A DNA stretch of 64,000 nucleotides from SZUA-547 sp963669265 (GTDB lineage Bacteria; Pseudomonadota; Alphaproteobacteria; Rhodobacterales; Rhodobacteraceae), in contig OY769916.1 in assembly GCA_963669265.1 (NCBI GenBank), forward strand, positions 2,914,001 through 2,978,000, in the 5' to 3' direction. The position numbers and the translations under genes were made by a program. The notes under the pieces were generated by a model. It was not told where the DNA came from. It saw only the letters and a program-made list of their open reading frames with translations, and ran no database searches. Of this stretch, positions 27,291 to 34,263 are shown in pieces; position 1 is the stretch's first letter, and every line of letters starts with the position of its first letter.

Positions 27291-27662
27291 TCAGATTTTG
27301 GCGATCGGCGTCTGGTTGTTCGGGTCGTAATCCTCTATCTGACCGCCCCTCAGCTCATCCATTTGCTGATTGGCGTCATTCAACTTCGACTTCAGGGCCG
27401 ATCGAACTTGTGGCGGCAATCCGGGGGTGTCCAACTCGGCTTCCAATCGATCGATCTCGTCTTGCAAGTTCGATATCTGCTCGTCATATCGCTGAATTGC
27501 GGCCTCGATTTCCGCGTCCGTCGCGTCACCGCTCAGCCTTTGCCTCATCTGCTCAGCGTATTTGGTGAGATTTCCGTCGAAACTGGGCTCCGTTTCCTTT
27601 GTCGATGAATCGTTGAACGAGTCCACAGCCTGCGAGGGTGAGGTGATTTTCGCATCAGACAT
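27291..27662 (-). CDS. small helical protein, divergent member of the tandem array
   Basis: 123 residues of unknown function, acidic, no Cys. The C-terminal half, AAIQRYDEQISNLQDEIDRLEAELDTPGLPPQVRSALKSKLNDANQQMDEL, has the same helix / LPP turn / helix plan as the three genes upstream, but the N-terminus lacks their Thr-rich stretch. AAGGAT precedes the ATG. The conserved promoter block of the other copies is missing from its 112-base 5' gap, so it may depend on read-through from the copy at 27775. It is the last gene of the array. Confidence 0.68.
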   Translation of the reverse strand: MSDAKITSPSQAVDSFNDSSTKETEPSFDGNLTKYAEQMRQRLSGDATDAEIEAAIQRYDEQISNLQDEIDRLEAELDTPGLPPQVRSALKSKLNDANQQMDELRGGQIEDYDPNNQTPIAKI

Positions 27663-27774
27663 GGTTCGAAATCCTTTGCGTTGAAGATCCAGAGGTCAGC
27701 GCCACGCGACGCAGCGCATCCAATCTGAACAGCGCGCGATTGCGCGGCGCGGCGAAGTCCAAGGCAGTTTCGCG

Positions 27775-28125
27775 CTATTGTGGGACCTTTATCGTCGACC
27801 ACGCATTAGCAGGGTCGAGATCCGGGTACTCATCGTAGATGGCTTGACGCTTTTCAGTTAATGTATTCAACACCGTTCTCAATTGAGACTTCAGCTGCGG
27901 CGGCAGATTCGGCTCCTTCAACTGGGCTTTAACCCCGTCGATCTCATCGTTCAGTTCTTTCAGCTGCTCTTTGGCCTCGTCCTCGTTCTTCTGATCTACC
28001 GCGGCCCGCGCGGCGTCAATCTGTTCCTGGAACTGATCCCCAACCGCGGGATCTACGGAAGCGGTCTGCTCCTGCGTTCCTGTGGCGGTCTGCGTGGTGG
28101 TGGTCGTGACTTTCAGATCGGCCAT
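27775..28125 (-). CDS. small helical protein, tandem array copy A
   Basis: 116 residues, unknown function. The Thr-rich start MADLKVTTTTTQTATGTQEQTASVD is followed by an acidic spacer, then EAKEQLKELNDEIDGVKAQLKEPNLPPQLKSQLRTVLNTLTEKRQAIYDEYPDL, predicted as two helices joined by an LPP turn. There is no Cys and no classical signal peptide. GGAGG lies six bases before the ATG; the TTG two codons earlier is not the start. It is closest in sequence to copy B. The stop is embedded in the 3' motif shared by all three copies. Confidence 0.75.
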   Translation of the reverse strand: MADLKVTTTTTQTATGTQEQTASVDPAVGDQFQEQIDAARAAVDQKNEDEAKEQLKELNDEIDGVKAQLKEPNLPPQLKSQLRTVLNTLTEKRQAIYDEYPDLDPANAWSTIKVPQ

Positions 28126-28163
28126 CTTCAACCTCCGGTGGCTCGCTCGTCTGCGCTTGCGTG

Positions 28164-28191
28164 ACTATAAAATAGCGAAGATGACGCCCAA
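28164..28191 (-). promoter_or_regulatory. putative promoter of array copy A
   Basis: On the minus strand TTGGGC (28191-28186), a 16-base spacer and TATAGT (28169-28164) stand about 39 bases before the start codon. The same TTGG.C / 16 bases / AT-rich hexamer occurs at the same place in the other two copies, which is the main support. Assignment of the boxes is inference. Confidence 0.45.
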
Positions 28192-28366
28192 CATCAAAAC
28201 CGTGTGGAGGCTGGACCGCCGGTCCATCATCCGAATTCGGCGCTTGATTGGAAAAAACAACGGCCTCACGCGGAAGCGGACGTCCTGACGCCAACCGCCA
28301 CAACGCGGTTAGTGATTTCACTCGGCTTGGTTTTCGCCACGCAGCGCGGACTCTCAAAGTCTCGCG

Positions 28367-28717
28367 TTAATTGGGGCTGATACTATCTATCACTTTGAGA
28401 TCCGGGTACTCCTCGTAGATGGCGTCACGCTTTTGAGTTAAAATATTCTGCACCGTTCTCAATTGAGACTTCATCGACGGCGGCAGATTCGGGTCCTTCA
28501 ATTGGGCGTCTAACGCGTCGATCTCATCGTTCAGGTCTTTCAGCTGCTCTTTGGCCTCGTTCTTTTCGTTCAGATTTCCCTCGGCCTGCGTGGCCTCACC
28601 GAACCCTCTGACCTGCTCCTGGAACTGGCCCTCAGCCCCCGGATCTACGGAAGCGGTCTGCTCCAGCGGTTCTGTGGCGGTCTGCGTTGTGGTGGTCGTG
28701 ACTTTCAGATCGGACAT
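28367..28717 (-). CDS. small helical protein, tandem array copy B
   Basis: 116 residues, unknown function. It shares MSDLKVTTTTTQTAT with the other copies, then EPLEQTASVDPGAEGQFQEQV and the helical hairpin KEQLKDLNDEIDALDAQLKDPNLPPSMKSQLRTVQNILTQKRDAIYEEYPDL. No Cys, Trp or His is present. GGAGG stands seven bases before the ATG. Both flanks repeat those of copies A and C, so the duplication unit covers promoter, gene and 3' end. A region of more than 50 residues in the N-terminal half varies freely between copies, while the termini and the hairpin are constrained. Confidence 0.76.
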   Translation of the reverse strand: MSDLKVTTTTTQTATEPLEQTASVDPGAEGQFQEQVRGFGEATQAEGNLNEKNEAKEQLKDLNDEIDALDAQLKDPNLPPSMKSQLRTVQNILTQKRDAIYEEYPDLKVIDSISPN

Positions 28718-28756
28718 GTGCGCGCCTCCGGTGGTCCGCTCCTCTACACTGGCTTA

Positions 28757-28784
28757 ATCAAAAAATAGCCGAGACTCCGCCCAA
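28757..28784 (-). promoter_or_regulatory. putative promoter of array copy B
   Basis: Minus strand TTGGGC (28784-28779), 16 bases, TTTGAT (28762-28757), in the conserved 5' block. The -10-like box is weaker than in copy A, so the copies may differ in strength. Confidence 0.4.
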
Positions 28785-28961
28785 CATCAAAGCCCCGCGG
28801 CGGCTGGACCGCCGGTCTATCGTCCGAATTCGGCGCTTGAATTGGAGAGGCGATGGCGTCGAGTGGAAGCGGACGTCCTGACGCCAACCTCCACGAAACG
28901 CCGTCAAAAACATCGCTTGTATTGGACCGCCTAGCGCAGCTAAGTCCCAAGCGGTCTCGCG

Positions 28962-29315
28962 TTAGTTTTGCCTGATTTTATCTATCACATCGAGCTGCGG
29001 GTACTGGTCGTAGATGGCGTCACGTTGTTGAGTTAATACGTTCAGCATCGTTTTCAGTTGCGACTTCATGAGCTGCGGCAGATCCGGGTCGTCCAATTGG
29101 GTTTGTAAATTATCGATCTCAGAGTTCAGGGTTTTCAGCTGTGCTTTCGCTGCGTCCATTCCTTCGTAGTAGTCCTGCAGGTTTTCGGTGGACTGATCAA
29201 CGCCACCGAGTTGATTCGTAAATTGATCCGCAGTCACATCATCGACGGAGGTCAGCTGCGTCTCCTGTTCTGTGGCGGTCTGCGTTGTGGTGGTCGTGAC
29301 TTTCAGATCGGACAT
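28962..29315 (-). CDS. small helical protein, tandem array copy C
   Basis: 117 residues, unknown function and the most upstream gene of the array. MSDLKVTTTTTQTATEQETQLTSVDD is followed by a Gln/Asn-richer spacer (DQFTNQLGGVDQSTENLQDYYEG) and the hairpin AKAQLKTLNSEIDNLQTQLDDPDLPQLMKSQLKTMLNVLTQQRDAIYDQYPQLD. It is the most diverged of the three close copies, although its 5' region is almost the same. GGAGG precedes the ATG by seven bases. Confidence 0.75.
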   Translation of the reverse strand: MSDLKVTTTTTQTATEQETQLTSVDDVTADQFTNQLGGVDQSTENLQDYYEGMDAAKAQLKTLNSEIDNLQTQLDDPDLPQLMKSQLKTMLNVLTQQRDAIYDQYPQLDVIDKIRQN

Positions 29316-29354
29316 GTGTGCGCCTCCGGTGGCTCGCTGATCTAGGCTGGCATA

Positions 29355-29382
29355 ATCCTAAAATAGCGAAGATGTCGTCCAA
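29355..29382 (-). promoter_or_regulatory. putative promoter of array copy C
   Basis: Minus strand TTGGAC (29382-29377), 16 bases, TAGGAT (29360-29355). The spacing to the start codon matches copies A and B. Confidence 0.42.
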
Positions 29383-29441
29383 CATCAAAGCCCCGCAGCG
29401 GCTGGATCGCCGGTCTATCGTCCAAACTCGGCGCTTGTCTG

Positions 29442-29740
29442 GGAAGATCGTCCGGCGCATTGAGATTTAAGCTCGTTTGCACAAGCTCAATGGGGCTGGC
29501 CATAACGAGTGGTCGTCGGCGATGGCGCTACGGTCGGTTGAGGCGTTTGTGTTCTCGGCGATCCCGATTGGGCGTCCGTTGACTGCGCCAGATCGCCTCC
29601 GGCCGGGCCGCGCAGATCCCAGCGTTTTCGCACTTGCGAGATGGCGGTGCGACGCATAATGTCCGCCCCGGTCAAATTTGCGCAACAAGATTACCGCGAC
29701 CACGCGACGAACGTCCGCGACGCGACAGGAGAACACCCCG
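29442..29740. other. intergenic region upstream of the array and of mcl1
   Basis: About 300 bases between the divergent array copy C and mcl1, beyond the repeated 5' block. Short open frames on either strand have no ribosome site or recognisable product. It should contain the mcl1 promoter; a Shine-Dalgarno AGGAGA is seen just before the mcl1 ATG. Nothing else was recognised. Confidence 0.5.
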
Positions 29741-30727
29741 ATGAGCTTCAACGTCCAGCCGGCCTCGCCCGACATGCCCAACCGCTGCATGCTGTTCGCG
29801 CCGGGCTCCCGCCCCGCCGTCTTTCCGAAAGCGGCGGCCAGCGCGGCGGATGTGATCAATCTGGATCTTGAGGACTCGGTGGCGCCAAACGACAAGGCCG
29901 AGGCGCGCCAGAACGTCATTCAGGGCATCAGCGACGTCGATTGGGGCGCGAAGACGCTGACGGTCCGCATAAACGGGCTCGACACGCCGTTCTGGTATCG
30001 CGACATCGTCGACGTGATGGAGCAGGCGGGCGAGCGGATCGACCGTTTCATGATCCCGAAAGTGGGCAATGCGAGCGACATTTATGCGGTCGACGCGCTG
30101 GTCTCGGCCATCGAGGCCGCCAAGGGCCGTGCCAAGAAGGTCGCGTTCGAGGTCATCATCGAGACCGCCGCAGGCCTCGCCCATGTCGAGGAGATCGCGT
30201 CCTCCTCGCCCCGCATGGCGGCGATGAGCATCGGCGCGGCCGACTATGCGGCCTCGATGGGGATGCAGACCACCGGCATCGGCGGCACCCAGGCGAACTA
30301 CTACATGCTGGGCGACAAGACCGAGGACGGCGCCGAGCGTCCCGTGCATTGGGGCGACCCGTGGCATCACCCGATGGTCGCCATCGTCGCCGCCTGCCGC
30401 ACCCATGGTCTGCTGCCGGTCGATGGGCCGTTCGGCGATTTCTCGGACGACGAAGGCTATGTCGCGCAGGCGCGCCGCGCCGCGACGCTGGGCTTTGTCG
30501 GCAAATGGGCGATCCATCCGAAACAGGTCGCGCTGGCCAATGAGGTCTTCACGCCGTCCGAGGCGCAGGTGACCGAGGCGCGGGAGATCCTCGCCGCGAT
30601 GGAGGAGGCCGAGCGCACCGGTCAGGGGGCCGCTGTCTATAAGGGCCGTCTGGTCGATCTCGCCTCCGTCCGCCAGGCCAAGGTGATCGTCGCGCAGACC
30701 GACCTGATCGCGGGCGCGCGCGCCTGA
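29741..30727 (+). CDS. mcl1: L-malyl-CoA / beta-methylmalyl-CoA lyase
   Basis: 328 residues of the CitE/HpcH family. It cleaves beta-methylmalyl-CoA to glyoxylate and propionyl-CoA and L-malyl-CoA to glyoxylate and acetyl-CoA, the exit steps of the ethylmalonyl-CoA pathway. Diagnostic segments are NRCMLFAPGSRPAVFPKAAASAADVINLDLEDSVAPNDK (metal-site Glu/Asp), VEVIIETAAG-like FEVIIETAAGLAHVEEI, GAADYAASMGMQTTGIGGTQANYYM and VGKWAIHPKQVALANE. The start is the ATG after AGGAGAACACCCCG; an earlier in-frame start is unsupported. accA follows on the same strand. Confidence 0.95.
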   Translation: MSFNVQPASPDMPNRCMLFAPGSRPAVFPKAAASAADVINLDLEDSVAPNDKAEARQNVIQGISDVDWGAKTLTVRINGLDTPFWYRDIVDVMEQAGERIDRFMIPKVGNASDIYAVDALVSAIEAAKGRAKKVAFEVIIETAAGLAHVEEIASSSPRMAAMSIGAADYAASMGMQTTGIGGTQANYYMLGDKTEDGAERPVHWGDPWHHPMVAIVAACRTHGLLPVDGPFGDFSDDEGYVAQARRAATLGFVGKWAIHPKQVALANEVFTPSEAQVTEAREILAAMEEAERTGQGAAVYKGRLVDLASVRQAKVIVAQTDLIAGARA

Positions 30728-30833
30728 GATTCGGGGCGGCCCACGCGGTCGCCCTCGCATCGCCGACATTGCATCAGGGCGGAAATTCGCCTAGCACCCC
30801 TATGATGTTCTGGGCACGTCTCTGGGGACGCCA

Positions 30834-31793
30834 ATGACCACATATCTCGATTTTGAGAAGGACCTTGCGGAGCTTGAGGGCAAGGCGCAGGAGCTGCGCG
30901 CCATGGCCCAACAGCGCGAGGGCATGGACGTCGAATCCGAGGCCGCCGCCTTGGATCATAAAGCCGAATCCATGCTGGCGGACCTCTATACCAGTCTGAC
31001 GCCGTGGCGGAAATGTCAGGTCGCCCGGCATCCTGAGCGCCCACATGCGGTCGATTATATCGAGCATCTTTTCGACGAGTACATGCCGCTCGCCGGCGAC
31101 CGCAACTTCGCCGAGGACCCGGCGGTGCTGGGCGGGCTCGCCCGGTTCCGGGGTCGGCCGGTGGTGGTGCTGGGTCATGAAAAGGGCTCTGACACCAAGT
31201 CCCGGCTGGAGCGCAATTTCGGCATGGCCCGGCCCGAAGGCTACCGCAAGGCGATCCGTTTGATGGGGATCGCCGACCGGTTCGGACTACCGGTCATCAC
31301 CCTGATCGACACGCCGGGCGCCTATCCCGGCAAGGGCGCGGAGGAGCGCGGCCAGTCCGAGGCGATCGCCCGCTCGACCGAGAAATGCCTGCAGATTGGC
31401 GCGCCGCTCGTCTCCGTCGTCATCGGCGAGGGCGGTTCAGGCGGCGCGGTGGCCTTTGCGACCGGCGATCGCGTGGCGATGCTGGAGCATTCTGTCTATT
31501 CGGTGATCTCGCCCGAGGGCTGCGCGTCGATTCTCTGGAAGTCGCCCGATAAAATGCGCGAAGCCGCCGAGGCGCTTGGCCTGACGGCGGAGAACCTGCT
31601 GCAGCTCGGCGTGATCGACCGGGTGATCCCGGAGCCTCTTGGCGGGGCGCATCGCGACCCCAAGGCCGCCATCGCGCTGGCGGGCGATGCGATCAACGAG
31701 ATGCTGGGCGAGCTCGACGGCATGGACCCCAAGAAACTGCGCGCGGCGCGGCGGGAGAAATACCTCTCCATGGGCGACAAGAAGCTGGGGTGA
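30834..31793 (+). CDS. accA: Acetyl-CoA carboxylase carboxyltransferase subunit alpha
   Basis: 319 residues. The N-terminal coiled region MTTYLDFEKDLAELEGKAQELRAMA precedes the carboxyltransferase core with PVITLIDTPGAYPGKGAEERGQSEAIARS and IGEGGSGGAVAFATGDRVAMLEHSVYSVISPEGCASILWK. With AccD it moves CO2 from biotin to acetyl-CoA, the first step of fatty-acid synthesis. The mcl1-accA adjacency is known from other Rhodobacterales. Confidence 0.96.
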   Translation: MTTYLDFEKDLAELEGKAQELRAMAQQREGMDVESEAAALDHKAESMLADLYTSLTPWRKCQVARHPERPHAVDYIEHLFDEYMPLAGDRNFAEDPAVLGGLARFRGRPVVVLGHEKGSDTKSRLERNFGMARPEGYRKAIRLMGIADRFGLPVITLIDTPGAYPGKGAEERGQSEAIARSTEKCLQIGAPLVSVVIGEGGSGGAVAFATGDRVAMLEHSVYSVISPEGCASILWKSPDKMREAAEALGLTAENLLQLGVIDRVIPEPLGGAHRDPKAAIALAGDAINEMLGELDGMDPKKLRAARREKYLSMGDKKLG

Positions 31794-31806
31794 GGCGCCG
31801 GAGGCC

Positions 31807-32331
31807 CTACGGGCCATGTGGCGTATTCGACGACCCCGCATCCTCGATCGCGTCGGCGACAGCGGCCGCCATTTGCTCGACAAAGACCTGTCGCGGATCG
31901 CCCCAGTCGTGATGCGGTAATTCGCTGACGAATTTCTTCTCGCCGGCCGCCCGGATCACAGCGACCAGCGCCGCGCGGTCGAAACCATCTCGAATCCTTT
32001 GAATTGTGACTGGGTCGCGGGCGGCGATATCCGCCAACGCCGCGCGTAGCTGGGCTGAGAGGCGACCTTCGACGTCTGCGGGATCACCCTCCATGCAGCT
32101 CTGAAGCGCTTGCCCGGCGGGCTGCATGTTCCGCAAGTGGCTGTCGACGAGAGTGGCGGTGTTTTGTCCCTCTGAAGCGGCCAGCGCATCGGCCATCGCG
32201 CTCACTTTCGCGTCGAACGCCCGCTCCGCGCGGCGCAGGTCCGACGCGTCAGTGGCGCGTGGATTGGCGCGCGCTTCCTTCCGGCTGAACCAACGTCGGG
32301 CCAAATCGCGAATGATGGTTTCCCAAGCCAT
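31807..32331 (-). CDS. hypothetical protein
   Basis: 174 residues, unrecognised. It begins MAWETIIRDLARRWFSRKEARANPRATDASDLRRAERAFDAKVSAMADAL and is probably all helical; a motif VSELPHHDWGDPRQVFVEQMAAAVADAI is near the C-terminus. No signal peptide or membrane helix. The ATG at 32331 is chosen because the longer in-frame extension runs into the next gene. It is convergent with accA and 62 bases downstream of the 86-residue gene. Confidence 0.62.
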   Translation of the reverse strand: MAWETIIRDLARRWFSRKEARANPRATDASDLRRAERAFDAKVSAMADALAASEGQNTATLVDSHLRNMQPAGQALQSCMEGDPADVEGRLSAQLRAALADIAARDPVTIQRIRDGFDRAALVAVIRAAGEKKFVSELPHHDWGDPRQVFVEQMAAAVADAIEDAGSSNTPHGP

Positions 32332-32393
32332 GTCAGAGAGTGGCCAACAAATCGGGGCCGCGTCAAATGAGCCGGCCCGTATGCGCCGCGCCG

Positions 32394-32654
32394 TCAGGTC
32401 TTGTTGGAGAACGGCATGCCCATCAGCCAGAACGCCTCGATCAGCTCGCATTTGACGTCGCCCGGCATGTCGATCTTCTCGCGAGCGTAGACGTCGCGGA
32501 GCTCGGTCGCGCAGCGTCCATATTCCCCATGTGCAAGCATCCGCCTCGCGTCCCCGAGGCCGGAGACCTTGGCGTCGGCGTTCGCCTCGGCGCGGTCGAG
32601 CGCCCGGCCAAGCGTCCATTCAAGTTTGGCGTAATAGGCGATCGACTTTTTCAT
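32394..32654 (-). CDS. hypothetical protein downstream of the acyltransferase
   Basis: 86 residues, unrecognised, predicted helical: MKKSIAYYAKLEWTLGRALDRAEANADAKVSGLGDARRMLAHGEYGRCATELRDVY. The ATG overlaps the stop of the plsC-like gene (ATGA), so it is the fourth coupled cistron after ftsE, ftsX and the acyltransferase, which supports it being real. No function can be assigned. Confidence 0.72.
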   Translation of the reverse strand: MKKSIAYYAKLEWTLGRALDRAEANADAKVSGLGDARRMLAHGEYGRCATELRDVYAREKIDMPGDVKCELIEAFWLMGMPFSNKT

Positions 32655-33376
32655 TCACGCCCCCGCGCCTCAGCCTCCAACCGGTCGGATTCGGTCTCGA
32701 TCCGATCTTCGATCGTCCGCATGAACTCCGCGCGTCGCATACCGGCCGGGATCGTCTCCAGAAACTCGACCACCGCCAGTCCCGGCCGTTTGATGGTTTT
32801 CCGCCGGCCCCAGAACAGTCCGACATTCGTGGCCACCAGCGTGCAGGGCAGGTTGAACCGGCTGTAGAGCACGCCCGCGCCGATCTTGTACGGGGCCTTG
32901 ACCCCTGGCGCGACGCGGGTCCCTTGAGGATAGATCACCACCTGTCCCCGGTCATCGGCGTCGCGCTCCATCTTTTCGACCATGCTCTTCATGGCTTCTG
33001 ACCGTTTGCCGCGATCCACCGGCGTCGCGCCGATGCGCAGCGCGTAGAACCCAATGACCGGCGCCCAGATCAATTCCTTCTTCATGATGAACTTAAATCG
33101 TGGCACTGCGTTCGCAATCATCAGGATGTCGAGATACGACTGGTGCTTGGCGACGATCAGAACCTCGCCCGTCGGCGGCGTGCCGCGGATTTCCGTCCGT
33201 ATGCCGCAAAGTACTTTTGCCAGCCACATCACGTTTCTCGCGTAGGTCTTCATCACCCAGTACGCGGCGTCGCGAGAGACGATCGCCGCCGGAAGACAGA
33301 CGATTCCGATCACAAACATCCACGTGTAGATCGAAAAACTGAAGAGAACCGAGCGGATCAGTAGCATGCGATTCAT
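32651..33376 (-). CDS. 1-acyl-sn-glycerol-3-phosphate acyltransferase-like (PlsC family)
   Basis: 241 residues. An N-terminal hydrophobic anchor (FSIYTWMFVIGIVCLPAAIV) is followed by the LPLAT active site HQSYLD (H-X4-D, residues ~78-83), the substrate motif VDRGKRSEAM and VVIYPQGTRVAPG. It acylates lysophosphatidate in membrane lipid synthesis. The ATG overlaps the ftsX stop (ATGA). ftsEX followed by plsC is a recurrent order in this lineage. Confidence 0.9.
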   Translation of the reverse strand: MNRMLLIRSVLFSFSIYTWMFVIGIVCLPAAIVSRDAAYWVMKTYARNVMWLAKVLCGIRTEIRGTPPTGEVLIVAKHQSYLDILMIANAVPRFKFIMKKELIWAPVIGFYALRIGATPVDRGKRSEAMKSMVEKMERDADDRGQVVIYPQGTRVAPGVKAPYKIGAGVLYSRFNLPCTLVATNVGLFWGRRKTIKRPGLAVVEFLETIPAGMRRAEFMRTIEDRIETESDRLEAEARGRE

Positions 33377-34263
33377 CGTCTCCGTCTGAGTGCGGCGATC
33401 ACCGAAATGCGGGTCGTCCCCCACGCCACCGCAGCCGAGGCCAGCGGAGTGAGCGACAACGTAACCCAATCGCCCGGCGTGGGCGAAAGGTCCAGACCGC
33501 CCGGCGTCGCGGCACCTTTGAACGCATCGCCCAGCGCCCACAGGCCGAGCGCCCCCAGCGCTAGCCCAAGAAGGGCGCCTGTCAACGCCCGGCGGGCGAA
33601 GCGCCGTTCGAACACCCGGGCGATAAACCGGTCCTCGGCGCCCATCAGCAACAACGCGTCGATGATCGTCGTGTTGGCGGCCAAACCCGCGTTTGTTGCC
33701 AGCGCCACCGCCGCCGCCGCCGCGCCCGCCGCGATCAAGAGCGCGCCGAAGGCGAGCGCCCGCAGCGTTCTCGCCGCCCCGGCGAGCGCATCGCGCCAGC
33801 GCCCGTGATCGTCATAGACCGCACCGGGCGAGAGCTCCGCCAGCACCGCCTCCACCGCGGCGCGGTCAGGCCCGGCGCCGTCGGTCTCCAGATCGATCAT
33901 CAACGGCACCGGCAGATCGGCGAGTGGCGCGTCTGGTCCCAGCCAGGGCGATAGCAGCGCCTGAATCTCAGCCTCGTCCAGCGCATGGGCGCCTGCGACG
34001 CCGGGCAGCGCCTCCAGCGCGTCCAAGAGCGCCGATGTCTGAGCCGCCGTCTCTGGTCCGGCCTCAATCTCGGCGGTGATCGTGGCGACCCGCGCCAACT
34101 GGTCGGTCCAGAGGATGGCCAGCTTTTCCGCCGTCAGGGCCGCCGCAAGCGCGCAGACGGCCAGGAACGTCATCGCCGCGGAGGTGGCGAAGACCAGCCG
34201 CGCCGGCGCGCCCCCGCGCGGGATCAGGGGGCCTTGACGAAGAGAGGCGGCTGGCGCGTTCAC
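33373..34263 (-). CDS. ftsX: Cell division protein FtsX
   Basis: 296 residues, four membrane helices: one after residue 20 (RLVFATSAAMTFLAVCALAAALTA), then a periplasmic domain (~50-165), and three in the C-terminal part (LRALAFGALLIAAGAAAAAVALAT, LTGALLGLALGALGLWALG, WVTLSLTPLASAAVAW). It forms the FtsEX complex that controls periplasmic murein hydrolases at the septum. The DALLLMGAEDRFIARVFERRF cytoplasmic coupling loop is clear. It overlaps ftsE by four bases. Confidence 0.9.
   Translation of the reverse strand: MNAPAASLRQGPLIPRGGAPARLVFATSAAMTFLAVCALAAALTAEKLAILWTDQLARVATITAEIEAGPETAAQTSALLDALEALPGVAGAHALDEAEIQALLSPWLGPDAPLADLPVPLMIDLETDGAGPDRAAVEAVLAELSPGAVYDDHGRWRDALAGAARTLRALAFGALLIAAGAAAAAVALATNAGLAANTTIIDALLLMGAEDRFIARVFERRFARRALTGALLGLALGALGLWALGDAFKGAATPGGLDLSPTPGDWVTLSLTPLASAAVAWGTTRISVIAALRRRR

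Larger units (their letters stand above)
27768..28250 (-). repeat. tandem repeat unit A (promoter + gene + 3' flank)
   Basis: First of three direct repeats with a period of about 590-600 bases. From 5' to 3' on the minus strand: a conserved block of about 119 bases (28250-28132) ending at GGAGG, the coding region, and a 3' motif CGCGAAAC that begins in the stop codon. The 5' block contains the perfect 10-base palindrome CCGAATTCGG (28231-28240). Confidence 0.75.
28359..28845 (-). repeat. tandem repeat unit B (promoter + gene + 3' flank)
   Basis: Second direct repeat. Conserved 5' block 28845-28725 with the palindrome CCGAATTCGG; the 3' motif GTCTCGCGTTA (plus strand, 28359-28369) includes the stop codon and is identical to that of unit C. 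Confidence 0.75.
28954..29441 (-). repeat. tandem repeat unit C (promoter + gene + 3' flank)
   Basis: Third direct repeat. The 5' block 29441-29323 is conserved but the palindrome is changed to CCAAACTCGG. The 3' motif GTCTCGCGTTA is at 28954-28964. No further copy is visible upstream. Confidence 0.75.

Noticed and set aside
27660..27680. GGTTCGAAATCC resembling the T-arm of a tRNA
   Set aside because: No acceptor, D or anticodon arms can be formed around it; it is the 5' leader of an array gene.
27291..29441. The repeated block as a CRISPR-like or minisatellite array
   Set aside because: The units are about 590-600 bases, each with a full gene, ribosome site and promoter; there are no short repeats with unique spacers.
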